Shown here in pieces: positions 1-9,066 of a DNA stretch of 64,000 nt. The translations under genes were made by a program, and so were the position numbers. This DNA is from Paenibacillus sp. AN1007 (GTDB lineage: Bacteria; Bacillota; Bacilli; Paenibacillales; Paenibacillaceae), in assembly GCF_040702995.1 (NCBI RefSeq), contig NZ_CP159992.1, positions 2,195,501-2,259,500 on the forward strand, read 5' to 3'. The notes beneath the pieces are model-generated. The model made no database searches and was not told the origin of the DNA. It saw only the letters and a program-made list of their open reading frames with translations. Position 1 is the first letter of the stretch; the number at the start of each line of letters is the position of its first letter.

Positions 1-2
1 TA

Positions 3-284
3 ACGCGAGGAGAGAGGCTTCAAGCCGTTGTGAGAACAACTACAATGACCTATAAAGAAGTGAAAACCTTGTCCGTCAAATATCGGTTAGAGCGCTGGAC
101 CGGAACAGCCTGGGTCACATTCGCGGGCAGCTCTTCAACGGACACACAGACCAATGAACTTCGTTCAGGTTCTGATTGGGAAGTCCTTGCCGGTTATTAT
201 TACCGTGTCGTTAGTGTTCATACAGCATATGATGGAACCAAATCAGATCAGTCCACCCATACCTCACCTAGTGTGTTGTTTTGA
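3..284 (+). CDS. DUF6147-like secreted protein, C-terminal part (truncated by window edge)
   Basis: The frame is open from the first base of the window to a TGA at 284, so the real start lies upstream; the GTG at 30 is probably internal. The visible 93 residues include a GERLQA stretch, then YRLERWTGTAWV and a GYYYRVVSVH segment. From memory this pattern of an aromatic beta-strand core ending in a GYYYRV motif belongs to DUF6147, a family of small exported Bacillales proteins of unknown role. No signal peptide can be judged because the N-terminus is missing. It converges on the anti-sigma gene, leaving one base between the two stop codons. Family assignment is by pattern only. Confidence 0.55.
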   Translation, partial: TRGERLQAVVRTTTMTYKEVKTLSVKYRLERWTGTAWVTFAGSSSTDTQTNELRSGSDWEVLAGYYYRVVSVHTAYDGTKSDQSTHTSPSVLF

Positions 285-285
285 G

Positions 286-1236
286 TTATTTGGATTGAAC
301 AGGAGCGTTTTGCTCCAGAAAATCATTGGCAATGGCAATCATTTCTTCTTCGGTCACCGTTCCAAACAGACTCATACTGAGTGTACCTGTCATCCACTGA
401 ATTGAATTGAAGGGTGGGCCTACATACACAAGAGCATCATTTCCATCTGTGAGCTTCACCGCTTTGCTCTTCTGCAGCGGTGTTTTCTCAAGAGACTGTC
501 CGGGCCTAACATATTCATAGTTTATCTGTATAAGTTCTTCTGTATCACTTTTACCCTGGATGGAGTATCGAATTCTCATCATATCGGATTCATAATAGTC
601 GTCAGGATTTACCGGATTCTCTGTATCCAGCAGCAGTTCATATTTCATCTTGTCAAAACGGGCAGGAATGGCTTTAGATAATATAAATTCTCCTAAAAAC
701 CCTTCACGAGCGATCTCTTCTGTCACAGCGACTGGTCGAAAAACATGTTTTTCGAGTTCAAAAACAGGAATACCTTCAGCATCAGCATGGAAACTGTAGT
801 TTGACTCCATGTCAGGTGGTGGAGGTGTTTTGGCAGTAGAGGGATCGGGACTCAGATCCACAGACTTCTCTTCCACGATGATCGATTTCATGCCATTGCC
901 CCAATTTTTAATCGATTGTACAAGAGGGGATACAGCTTGTGTTCCGGTTGGAAGGCTGAACAGAACGGCTCCAATCATTACGGAAGCAGCGACAAGGCCC
1001 GACAGTTTCAAGGTGCGTATTCTACGTTTATGTGCTCCAAGGATTTCAATCTCTCTTTGTACCTTGTGCCAGGATTGCTGCATGGATTGGGAACGGGAAG
1101 CAGAAGGGGCGGTGGCAGCTTGCTGGAAAGCTTCATCAAAAGCCTGTTCAAACGCCGCATCAAAATATTCATCTTCCAGGCCTGAATCTAGTGGTTCTTC
1201 AAGCTTATTTAGCCTGCCTCTGTTCAATGCTTCCAC
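286..1236 (-). CDS. anti-sigma factor, single-pass membrane protein, partner of the upstream ECF sigma factor
   Basis: A 316-residue protein with an acidic cytoplasmic N-terminus (about 1-75), one hydrophobic segment (about 78-96), and a large extracytoplasmic domain with a proline/threonine linker near residue 135. This layout is typical of Bacillales anti-sigma factors (DUF4179/DUF4367-type) that hold an ECF sigma factor at the membrane. It starts with GTG at 1236 inside the last 32 bases of the sigma gene, so the two are translationally coupled, with a weak AAGGAA site 4 bases upstream. I infer the role mainly from the pairing and topology; no zinc-binding HxxxCxxC motif is visible, so it is not a ZAS-domain anti-sigma factor. 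Confidence 0.7.
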   Translation of the reverse strand: MEALNRGRLNKLEEPLDSGLEDEYFDAAFEQAFDEAFQQAATAPSASRSQSMQQSWHKVQREIEILGAHKRRIRTLKLSGLVAASVMIGAVLFSLPTGTQAVSPLVQSIKNWGNGMKSIIVEEKSVDLSPDPSTAKTPPPPDMESNYSFHADAEGIPVFELEKHVFRPVAVTEEIAREGFLGEFILSKAIPARFDKMKYELLLDTENPVNPDDYYESDMMRIRYSIQGKSDTEELIQINYEYVRPGQSLEKTPLQKSKAVKLTDGNDALVYVGPPFNSIQWMTGTLSMSLFGTVTEEEMIAIANDFLEQNAPVQSK

Positions 1237-1795
1237 CCCATTCCTTATGTAATTTCTTCTTGATACTGCCGCGGGCTCGGAATAAACGCTGCTTCACAAT
1301 GTCCTCGGTAGTATTCAATAATTCTGCAATCTCGCGATAAGAGAAACCTTCTTTCCAACGCAGCTCGACCAGCACGCGGTATTCAGGTTTCAACTGGGAG
1401 AGATAGTGTTCAATAGACTCCTGCATCATTTGTGTCTCGACCATACTTTCCACCGAAGCGGCTGTCTGATTCATGGTCTCTATATCTATAAAAACACTAT
1501 CCGTATCCAATTGGTTACGATTTTTTTTGTTTTTTCTCAAATAATTAATTGCAGTATTCCGGGTCACCACCTTGAGCCAGGCTTTAAGTTTAACCTCGTC
1601 TTCGAAGAGGGGTTTGCTTTTAATAATTTTGATAAACGCTTCCTGAATAATATCCTCTGCCGCTGCGCGTTCCTTGATGATATATACGATCAGTCCATAT
1701 ACCATATTGTAATACTCATAATATATTTCTTCTTGAATTACAGGTCCTAATTGATGAAAATCGGATGCAAGTAAAAGCTGGAGCCGATTGGCCAT
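1205..1795 (-). CDS. ECF-type RNA polymerase sigma factor
   Basis: A 196-residue sigma-70 family protein. Region 2 is visible as YYEYYNMVYGLI followed by AAEDIIQEAFIKII. Region 4 is visible as LKPEYRVLVELRWKEGFSYREIAELL, ending with KQRLFRARGSIKK. The ATG at 1795 is preferred over the upstream GTG-type start at 1816 because AAAGGAG sits 6 bases before it. It overlaps its probable anti-sigma gene by 32 bases. No clear ECF-type self promoter (AAC/CGTC-like) was recognised upstream. Target genes are unknown. Confidence 0.85.
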   Translation of the reverse strand: MANRLQLLLASDFHQLGPVIQEEIYYEYYNMVYGLIVYIIKERAAAEDIIQEAFIKIIKSKPLFEDEVKLKAWLKVVTRNTAINYLRKNKKNRNQLDTDSVFIDIETMNQTAASVESMVETQMMQESIEHYLSQLKPEYRVLVELRWKEGFSYREIAELLNTTEDIVKQRLFRARGSIKKKLHKEWGGSIEQRQAK

Positions 1796-2050
1796 GATGT
1801 TCTCCTTTCTGGTCAACAGTCCACAAACATTGGTATCATTACATTTTACAACAGATTATGGAAGCGATACAATGTCCGATAGACCTGATTACAGTTCTGA
1901 AAAGAGGGAGTTCTGACCCTGTTTGATGTTTGCTGAAAAAGAAAAAACAGGCGATCTTGCAAACCATGGAATCCATGGCAGCGAAAATCGACTGTTCAAT
2001 TCAAAGTAACGCTGATTTAAAAATTTGAAATCGCGGCTGCACACATTTTT

Positions 2051-3283
2051 TTAAAATGCCCAATTTCCTTTCAGGAAAATCGGTTCACGGTCACCACTTG
2101 CTGTAATGCCATAGATGTCTGTCTCAGATGAACCCATCATGAAATCAACATGGGTTATGCTGGAGTTCATACCGCGTTCCGCAAGCTCTTCGGGAGACAT
2201 CGTTTTGCCTCCTTCGATATTGGAAGCGTACGAACTGCCAATTGCCAGATGGCAGGACGCGTTCTCATCATACAGCGTAGTATAATACAGAATGCCGCTT
2301 TCCGAGATTGGAGAGTGGAACGGTACGAGCGCAACTTCGCCTAGGTAATGAGAGCCTTCATCCATAGAGATGAGACGCTCCAACGTTTCGTGACCTTCCT
2401 CTGCATGAAAGTCCACAATCCGTCCCTTCTCAAATGTGAGCGTAAACCGGTCAATGATGCTGCCGCCGTAACTTAGCGGTTTGGTACTCGACACTGTGCC
2501 GTTCACACCGTATTTTGCTGGAGCGGTATACACTTCTTCCGTTGGAATATTGGCTACAAAAGGGGTACCTCGCTCGTTTACGCTGCCAGCCTGAGCCCAA
2601 ATATGCCCTTCAGGAAGCTCGATCGTGAGATCTGTGCCCGGGGAGATGTAACGCAGTGCGTGGTACTTTTTGTTGTTGAGCGCTTTGGCTCGTGACTCTA
2701 GTCGTTCGATATGCTGTTCCCACGCAGCAATCGGATCTTCAACATCCGCGTGCACAGCTGCAAATATCGCCTCCCAGAGCTGATTCATCTGCTCCGCTGG
2801 CTGAAGGTCCGGGAATACTTTGGCGGCCCAGTCTGGTGAAGGACAGGCGATACCGGTCCAGCTCATTTTATCTGCCTGCAGGTACTGACGGTATTTGGCC
2901 ATGGCCTGTCCGAAGGCTCGCTGATTCGCCGATATTCTTGCAGGGTCGATGCCCTTCATCAGATCAGGACTGGAGGATAAAATGGTCAGAAAGACAGCAT
3001 TGTTCTCCGCCAGAGCTTCCATCTCCGCAGCATGCCACTTGGGAGGCTCTTCGAAGGAGTCCTCGGGAGCCATTTCAAAGCGTAAACGGTTGACCGTCTC
3101 ATCCGAATATTTAACGATAACCTGCTTAGCACCTGCTTCATAACCTTTACGGACAAGCAGCTGCACGAGAGGCGCGGCATCGATCATTGCGTTGATGACA
3201 AAAGTCTGTCCCGGCTGCACGTTTGCCCCAACCTTGACAGCGAGTTCGGCGTAACGATCCAGTTTTTGTTCAAAACTTAACAT
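2051..3283 (-). CDS. M29 family aminopeptidase (AmpS/AmpT type), copy 1
   Basis: A 410-residue cytoplasmic metallo-aminopeptidase that removes N-terminal residues from peptides. The five metal ligands known from Thermus AmpT are all present at matching positions: E250 (PTEEVY), E316 (HYLGE), H345 (CHLAIG), H378 and D380 (THVDFM). Length is normal for the family. The ATG at 3283 has an AGGAGAT site before it. A close paralogue of equal length lies immediately upstream on the same strand (3373-4605), separated by a hairpin terminator, so the pair arose by tandem duplication but is probably transcribed separately. Confidence 0.9.
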   Translation of the reverse strand: MLSFEQKLDRYAELAVKVGANVQPGQTFVINAMIDAAPLVQLLVRKGYEAGAKQVIVKYSDETVNRLRFEMAPEDSFEEPPKWHAAEMEALAENNAVFLTILSSSPDLMKGIDPARISANQRAFGQAMAKYRQYLQADKMSWTGIACPSPDWAAKVFPDLQPAEQMNQLWEAIFAAVHADVEDPIAAWEQHIERLESRAKALNNKKYHALRYISPGTDLTIELPEGHIWAQAGSVNERGTPFVANIPTEEVYTAPAKYGVNGTVSSTKPLSYGGSIIDRFTLTFEKGRIVDFHAEEGHETLERLISMDEGSHYLGEVALVPFHSPISESGILYYTTLYDENASCHLAIGSSYASNIEGGKTMSPEELAERGMNSSITHVDFMMGSSETDIYGITASGDREPIFLKGNWAF

Positions 3284-3330
3284 AGAATCTCCTCCGTAAT
3301 GCTAGGTATTAGTATAGATCCAGACACAGC

Positions 3331-3356
3331 AAAAGAGAGGAGAAGTCTCCTCTCTC
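3331..3356 (-). terminator. terminator of the upstream M29 aminopeptidase gene
   Basis: On the minus strand an 8-bp perfect stem (GAGAGGAG/CTCCTCTC) with a 4-base loop is followed by TTTTGC. It lies between the two aminopeptidase genes. Confidence 0.65.
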
Positions 3357-3372
3357 TATAACAGGGGAGTCA

Positions 3373-4605
3373 TTAAAACGCCCAGTTTCCATTCACAAAG
3401 ATCGGCTCTTCCGCACCTTCGGAAGTTACACCGTTGATATTCATCTCACCCGAACCAATCATAAAATCAACGTGGGTCAGACTGGAGTTCATACCGTGTT
3501 GGGCCAGTTCTTCCTTAGACATCGTTTTGCCGCCTTCGAGACAGAACGCATAGGCGTTTCCGATCGCCAAATGATTGGACGCGTTTTCGTCAAACAGTGT
3601 GTTGTAGAACAGAATATTTGTATCCGAGATCGGAGATTTGTGCGGAACAAGTGCTACCTCGCCGAGATAATGTGCGCCTTCATCGATCTCGATCAGGTTT
3701 TTCAGTGCATCCAGACCTTGTTCAGCTGTGTAATCCACAATTCGTCCGTTTTCGAATGTGAGGGAGAAGCCGTCAATCAGATTACCACCATGACTGAGCG
3801 GTTTGGTGCTGCGCACAGTACCATTTACTCCTGTCTTGAGCGGCGCAGTAAATACTTCTTCTGTCGGCATGTTAGCAATGAACACATGCCCCTGCTCATT
3901 CACGCTGCCGCCAGATACCCAGATATGGCCTTCTGGAAGTTCAATGGTCAGATCTGTACCTGGAGCGGTGTAGTGCAGTTTCTTGTATTTTTTACGATTC
4001 AGAAGATCAGCACGGGAGTCAAGGTTATGCAGGTGGGTTTTCCATTCTGCGACAGCATCCTTCTCACCTATCCGTACCGTCTGGAAAATAACATCCCACA
4101 GACGGTCCATTTGCTGAGCTTCAGGCAGATCCGGGAATACTTTAGCGGCCCATTCAGGGGAAGGGACGGCTACGATCGACCAGCTGAACTTGTCAGCCAT
4201 TTGGTAAGCACGGTATTTCTCCAGCGCTTTCCCGCGAACTTTTTGACTGGTGACGATACGCTCCTGAGCAACACCGTTCAACAGATCCGGATTTTCCGCG
4301 ATAACGTGCAGCACTGCTGCGCCTTCCTCAACAAGCTCGGTCATTTCACCTGCGAACCATTTCGGTTCGATGGAGAATGCCTCATCCGGGGCCAGATCAT
4401 AATGAAGACGGGTAACCGTCTCGTCACTCCAATTGACTTTGACCAGCTTAGCACCAGTGCTGTAAGCAGCCTTGACAATTAAGCGTACAAAAGGAGCTGC
4501 TGTAATCGGGGCATTCACCACAAGCGTCTGGCCAGGGTGCACATTGACACCTACTTTGACAGCCAGTTCAGCATATTGCTGCAGATTCGATTCAAAATTG
4601 TTCAT
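3373..4605 (-). CDS. M29 family aminopeptidase (AmpS/AmpT type), copy 2
   Basis: A 410-residue paralogue of the neighbouring enzyme, aligned end to end without gaps by eye. The metal ligands are conserved: PTEEVF (E250), HYLGE (E316), NHLAIG (H345) and THVDFM (H378, D380). The ATG at 4605 follows a GGAGGAAAAAAT site. Both copies keep full catalytic sets, so both are likely active, perhaps with different peptide preference. The 260 bases upstream hold only an AT-rich leader and the divergent gene at 4868. Confidence 0.9.
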   Translation of the reverse strand: MNNFESNLQQYAELAVKVGVNVHPGQTLVVNAPITAAPFVRLIVKAAYSTGAKLVKVNWSDETVTRLHYDLAPDEAFSIEPKWFAGEMTELVEEGAAVLHVIAENPDLLNGVAQERIVTSQKVRGKALEKYRAYQMADKFSWSIVAVPSPEWAAKVFPDLPEAQQMDRLWDVIFQTVRIGEKDAVAEWKTHLHNLDSRADLLNRKKYKKLHYTAPGTDLTIELPEGHIWVSGGSVNEQGHVFIANMPTEEVFTAPLKTGVNGTVRSTKPLSHGGNLIDGFSLTFENGRIVDYTAEQGLDALKNLIEIDEGAHYLGEVALVPHKSPISDTNILFYNTLFDENASNHLAIGNAYAFCLEGGKTMSKEELAQHGMNSSLTHVDFMIGSGEMNINGVTSEGAEEPIFVNGNWAF

Positions 4606-4867
4606 GCTATTTTTTCCTCCAATGTGTTATGAATGTCGTAGCTGGCGGTCTATAATAGTCCTCTTTGAAGTAAGGGAGGAGTCTGCATAGGGCCTTCATT
4701 GAATAATGTATACGATGCTACGATATATATTGTACAATTAACCAATAATAATTACCAAACAGCTTTGCCAGAAAGTTGGATAAAGCTGTAAACCCAAAGA
4801 TTTTAGAGAATACTGCGGAGTGAAGAATTCCGTAGAAATGCTTTAAACGAGAGATTAAAAGGAGAGT

Positions 4868-5140
4868 ATGAAGGTGACTGTTGAAATTATTCGCGCTGAA
4901 ATGCGCCGTGAGGATGAAAAAAGTTTTGTTGGAAGTACGGTATTCAAAACGGCTGGGGATAAATCCGTCTATGAAATCACGTTTATGAGCAAGAACGGCA
5001 AGGATTGGGACTACAGTTTGCACTTTACGGAGCAATCCGGAGACGAGGAAGAACTGTTGAAAATGGACGAGCTGCTTGAAAATGATGATGATTTGTACAA
5101 TCAGCTGCTCGATGCTGCTTTAGATGCTTATCCGGCTTGA
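4868..5140 (+). CDS. small acidic conserved hypothetical protein
   Basis: 90 residues, very acidic, with no signal peptide or membrane segment; the C-terminal third carries runs of Asp and Glu (EEELLKMDELLENDDD). Preceded by AAAAGGAG 4 bases before the ATG, and followed by a good terminator, which supports a real gene transcribed alone. No domain recognised. The charge and size could suit a small binding protein, but that is not evidence of function. Confidence 0.6.
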   Translation: MKVTVEIIRAEMRREDEKSFVGSTVFKTAGDKSVYEITFMSKNGKDWDYSLHFTEQSGDEEELLKMDELLENDDDLYNQLLDAALDAYPA

Positions 5141-5187
5141 CCTGCTGCAGATGTTCTTGTTCTAATGTCTGTTTGACATGACTATAC

Positions 5188-5229
5188 TAGACGGTGTGTG
5201 CCCTGAACGGGTACGCGCCGTCTATTTTA
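5188..5229 (+). terminator. rho-independent terminator
   Basis: The stem TAGACGG.../...CCGTCTA, extended by GTGTGCCC/GGGTACGC with small mismatches around a TGAA loop, is followed by TTTTAT. It ends the small hypothetical gene. Confidence 0.75.
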
Positions 5230-5321
5230 TATTGAAATCCCGAATAGATGATCCAGAAAAGGGAAAGTCTACGAGATGAACAAACCAGAGAGACAATTCG
5301 CCTGATGGGGGGTAACCGTGA

Positions 5322-6131
5322 ATGGCATTTGACAATCTGATTACTTCAGGAATGACCAGTTATGAGGAAGCTGCTCCTGATATTTTGAGCTTGCGTACCC
5401 TTTTTGTGAATGTCGTGTTCATTGGAGAACCGGGAAGCAGGAATTGGGTCCTTGTGGACACGGGCATGTCGAAATTCACGAATTGCATTGTTGATATGGC
5501 AGCTGAACGTTTTCCAGGTCCGCCGTCTGCCATTATACTAACCCATGGTCATTTTGATCATGTGGGAACAGTGATCGAACTGGAGCAATTCTGGGGCGTG
5601 CCGGTGTACGCACATCCACTGGAGATTCCATATTTAACGGGTTTGAAAAATTATCCCCCTGCAGATCCTTCTGTGGGCGGAGGATTAATGGCGCGTCTGT
5701 CTTTCACATATCCTAACGAAGCGATTAACCTGGATGATCGAGTGTTCAGTCTTCCGCAGGATCGTTCCGTGCCTGGTTTATCCGGATGGAACTGGCTGCA
5801 CACACCAGGTCATACACCGGGGCATATTTCCTTGTTCCGTGAAGCGGATCGTTTACTGATTGCCGGTGACGCGATTGTCTCGGTAAAACAGGAATCGCTC
5901 TGGAGTGTCCTGCTTCAGGACAAACAGCTGCATGGACCTCCGGCCTATTTTACAACGAATTGGCAGGAAGCCCATCGATCTGTCCAGCAGATCAGACACC
6001 TGGAGCCAAAGATGGCCGTAACGGGACATGGGCATGTGTTGAGCGGAGAGATGCTCCGTGAATCCCTTCAAGCGCTTGATCAGCATTTTGAAGAAGAAGC
6101 GGTACCTAAACAGGGCGAATATGTGGACTGA
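5322..6131 (+). CDS. MBL-fold metallohydrolase
   Basis: A 269-residue metallo-beta-lactamase fold protein. The metal-binding motif is THGHFDH (about residues 84-90), followed by a later His in HTPGHTPGH, Asp in AGDAIV and His in VTGHGHV near the C-terminus, so both metal sites look complete. The motif set is that of glyoxalase II-like or general MBL hydrolases; the substrate cannot be told. ATG at 5322 has a GGGGGG-rich sequence about 10 bases upstream. Stands alone between two terminator-like hairpins. Confidence 0.8.
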   Translation: MAFDNLITSGMTSYEEAAPDILSLRTLFVNVVFIGEPGSRNWVLVDTGMSKFTNCIVDMAAERFPGPPSAIILTHGHFDHVGTVIELEQFWGVPVYAHPLEIPYLTGLKNYPPADPSVGGGLMARLSFTYPNEAINLDDRVFSLPQDRSVPGLSGWNWLHTPGHTPGHISLFREADRLLIAGDAIVSVKQESLWSVLLQDKQLHGPPAYFTTNWQEAHRSVQQIRHLEPKMAVTGHGHVLSGEMLRESLQALDQHFEEEAVPKQGEYVD

Positions 6132-6183
6132 AGCCGGATGCCTGTGTTTATAGGAGGCGCTGAATACTGAGCAGGTCTTATCA

Positions 6184-6217
6184 AGACAGCCGCTTAACGA
6201 GCAGCTGTCTCTTTGGT
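6184..6217 (+). terminator. possible weak terminator
   Basis: AGACAGC/GCTGTCT 7-bp stem with a 13-base loop, followed by CTTTGGTTT. The T tract is interrupted, so the call is tentative. Confidence 0.4.
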
Positions 6218-6328
6218 TTGTAATCCTGTTCTTCATTTGTTCTCGAACTCGGATTGTTATTTTATGCCCAATCATGATATAGTCGAGCCGTATAATATAA
6301 CCTTAGTATGCAGGAGGTACATATAACG

Positions 6329-7339
6329 ATGACACAACAGAATACAGCGTTTGAGGAACAATTTGGTGGTATTCCTGCGGTATGGCTGCGCTTTGGTCCA
6401 TTTGAAGCCGCTGTCCTTCCTAGTGTTGGTGCGAATCTGGTTGCTTTCCGGGATACGGAAAAAGGGTACAGCTATCTGAGAGAGCCCGATCAGGATCAGA
6501 TGGATGAATTCATGGCGGCTCCAGCCGTGTATGGTATTCCTGTTCTATCCCCGCCTAACCGCTATGAAGACGGTCGTTTCCCGTGGAATGGTAAAGTGTA
6601 TCAGCTGCCGATTAATGAGCCTGCGACAGGCAACCATCTGCACGGATTTTTACATGATGCAGCGTGGACAGTAGAGGGGTACGGCACCAATGATCTGGAA
6701 AGTCATGTTACACTCAGCCAAAGTATCGGCGAAGGACATGCTTTTCACAAATATTTGCCATTTACATTCACTGTAACACTTCGCTATTCTTTGAGCAGTC
6801 AAGGGCTGCAGCAGCAGCTAATCGTAAACAATACGGGTGCTGAATTTATGCCGAACCTGTTTGCTTTCCATACAGCGATCAAAGTACCTTTTGCACCGGA
6901 CAGCCAATCTTCGGACTACACGGCCAAAGTAACTATCGGTCAGCGCCGTGAACTGAATGAGCGCTCTCTGCCGACCGGACAATTTCAACCGCTTTCACCA
7001 GAAGAAGAGCAGCTTAAACAAGGCGGGGTTAGTCCGTTTTTTGCAGCGATGGATAACCACTATACTGCTGAGCCGCAGAACGGCCGCAATTATATGGAAC
7101 TGACGGATCACCGCACGGGTGACAAGCTGGTATACGATGTCGGTACGTCCTATAAACATTGGATGATCTGGAACAACAATGCCTGCAATGAATTTTTCTG
7201 TCCGGAACCACAGATGAATCTGGTTAATGCCCCGAATGTGGAAGGCATTTCAGCGGAAGAGATGGGACTTGTCGGTCTGCAGCCAGGTGAACTGTTTGAA
7301 CAAACGAGTCGTTTGTATCCGATTGCTGCTCGGAAATAA
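6329..7339 (+). CDS. aldose 1-epimerase family protein (GalM-like)
   Basis: About 336 residues with the galactose mutarotase fold pattern: GxNLVAF near the N-terminus, NHLHGFLHDAAW (probable catalytic His region), LFAFHTAI, and a C-terminal FFCPEPQMNLVNAPN block with the usual catalytic Glu in that region. Such enzymes interconvert alpha and beta anomers of aldoses. An AGGAGG site at 6312-6317 fits the ATG at 6329 better than the earlier ATG at 6308, which lies upstream of that site. A TATAAT sequence occurs about 35 bases upstream. Specific sugar unknown. Confidence 0.8.
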   Translation: MTQQNTAFEEQFGGIPAVWLRFGPFEAAVLPSVGANLVAFRDTEKGYSYLREPDQDQMDEFMAAPAVYGIPVLSPPNRYEDGRFPWNGKVYQLPINEPATGNHLHGFLHDAAWTVEGYGTNDLESHVTLSQSIGEGHAFHKYLPFTFTVTLRYSLSSQGLQQQLIVNNTGAEFMPNLFAFHTAIKVPFAPDSQSSDYTAKVTIGQRRELNERSLPTGQFQPLSPEEEQLKQGGVSPFFAAMDNHYTAEPQNGRNYMELTDHRTGDKLVYDVGTSYKHWMIWNNNACNEFFCPEPQMNLVNAPNVEGISAEEMGLVGLQPGELFEQTSRLYPIAARK

Positions 7340-7497
7340 ATGATGCGCATCTGAAGCTTCGTACGGTTAGTCTGTTTTGCGTTACGCTTACAATTTTGCC
7401 CGAAAAGGTGAAAACCTGCTCGTAAATCATGTATAATATGACGAGATACACAAGCTTTGTAGAGACCCAGACCAACTTTTTGGAGGAGGACAAGCAA

Positions 7498-8886
7498 GTG
7501 GAATACCGCATTGAGAGAGATACGTTAGGCGAAATGAAAGTACCAGCCGACAGGCTGTGGGGCGCTCAGACGCAGCGCAGCAAGGAGAATTTCCCGATTG
7601 GACGCGAGCATATGCCGATGGAAGTCGTGCGCGCGCTTGCCATCTTGAAAAAAAGTGCTGCGGCAAGTAACCATAAATTAGGAAAATTATCAGCGGCGAA
7701 AGCAGATGCGATTGCTTATGCGGCAGACGAGATTATCGCAGGGCGCATTGATGACCACTTCCCATTGGTTGTGTGGCAGACAGGCAGCGGTACGCAATCC
7801 AATATGAACGTGAATGAGGTCATTGCTAACCTTGGTAATCAGCTGCTGGAGCAAAAGGGTAAGGAAGAACGACTGCATCCCAATGACGATGTAAATATGT
7901 CGCAGAGCTCCAACGATACATTCCCGACAGCGCTGCATGTTGCGGGCGTTCTGGCTGTAGAAGATCAGCTGCTGCCGGCGATTGCGGTGCTGAAAGCGAC
8001 TTTTGCCGCAAAAGTGGAAGCGTTTAAAGACATCATCAAAATTGGACGTACTCATCTCCAGGATGCAACGCCGATTACGCTTGGCCAGGAGATCAGCGGT
8101 TGGGAAGCGATGCTGGGCAAGAGTGAGCGTATGATTCGCGAGAGCGTAGAATATATGAAAGAGCTTGCAATTGGCGGTACGGCTGTAGGAACGGGAATCA
8201 ACGCACATCCCGACTTTGGTGATCTTACAGCCAAAGAGATCGGTAAACATACAGGCAAAGATTTCGTATCTGCGCCAAACAAATTCCATGCACTGACAAG
8301 CCATGATGAAGTGGTCTATGCTCACGGGGCAGTCAAAGCGCTTGCAGCAGATCTGATGAAAATTGCCAATGACGTACGCTGGCTCGCGAGCGGTCCGCGC
8401 AGCGGTCTTGGTGAGATCCGAATCCCCGAGAATGAGCCGGGCAGCTCCATTATGCCGGGTAAAGTAAATCCTACACAGAGCGAAGCCATCACGATGGTTG
8501 TGACACAGGTGATGGGTAATGATGCTGCGATTGGATTCGCGGCCAGCCAAGGTAATTTTGAACTGAACGTATTCAAGCCGGTTATTATTTATAATTTCCT
8601 GCAATCCGTGCAGCTGCTTGCTGACTCTATCGTTGCTTTCAATGACAAGTGCGCTGTGGGGATCGAGCCGAATCTGGATCAGATCAAACATAACCTGGAT
8701 AACTCGCTTATGCTGGTTACGGCGCTCAATCCTCATATCGGATATGAGAATGCAGCGAAGATTGCGAAGCTTGCGCATAAGGAAGGGTTGTCTCTGAAGG
8801 AGGCTGCATTACAGACAGGACTTCTTACAGAGGAACAATTCGATCAATACGTAGACCCGGCCAAAATGATTGCACCGAAGGCTTAA
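7498..8886 (+). CDS. fumC: class II fumarate hydratase
   Basis: A 462-residue enzyme converting fumarate to L-malate in the TCA cycle. It carries the fumarase/aspartase superfamily signature [11 protein letters not shown] (around residues 318-328), the [10 protein letters not shown] block near the N-terminus, and [10 protein letters not shown]. Class II enzymes lack iron-sulfur clusters and work as homotetramers. The GTG at 7498 is chosen because GGAGGAGG lies 8-10 bases upstream and [16 protein letters not shown] is the usual family N-terminus; an in-frame ATG at 7429 would add an unrelated leader. Followed by a strong terminator, so monocistronic. Confidence 0.95.
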   Translation: MEYRIERDTLGEMKVPADRLWGAQTQRSKENFPIGREHMPMEVVRALAILKKSAAASNHKLGKLSAAKADAIAYAADEIIAGRIDDHFPLVVWQTGSGTQSNMNVNEVIANLGNQLLEQKGKEERLHPNDDVNMSQSSNDTFPTALHVAGVLAVEDQLLPAIAVLKATFAAKVEAFKDIIKIGRTHLQDATPITLGQEISGWEAMLGKSERMIRESVEYMKELAIGGTAVGTGINAHPDFGDLTAKEIGKHTGKDFVSAPNKFHALTSHDEVVYAHGAVKALAADLMKIANDVRWLASGPRSGLGEIRIPENEPGSSIMPGKVNPTQSEAITMVVTQVMGNDAAIGFAASQGNFELNVFKPVIIYNFLQSVQLLADSIVAFNDKCAVGIEPNLDQIKHNLDNSLMLVTALNPHIGYENAAKIAKLAHKEGLSLKEAALQTGLLTEEQFDQYVDPAKMIAPKA

Positions 8887-8924
8887 TATCTATTATTTTT
8901 TATATGAATACGAATAAAGTCCCG

Positions 8925-8956
8925 GAACGGCCTGCGAATGCAGGTCGTTTTTCTTA
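8925..8956 (+). terminator. rho-independent terminator of fumC
   Basis: CGGCCTGC/GCAGGTCG stem (one G-T pair) with a GAAT loop, followed by TTTTTCTT. Confidence 0.85.
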
Positions 8957-9066
8957 TTTGCGCAGCACATTTTGCTTGTCAGACGATACCTATACATATA
9001 AAATACTAATGCAGCAGATTTCAACGATATAATGCAGTATTCATCTATATTTTGGAGGGTTCCACG

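Noticed and set aside
7690..8778. 362-codon open frame opposite fumC
   Set aside because: Shadow of a conserved coding sequence with skewed codon use; no ribosome binding site or family resemblance.
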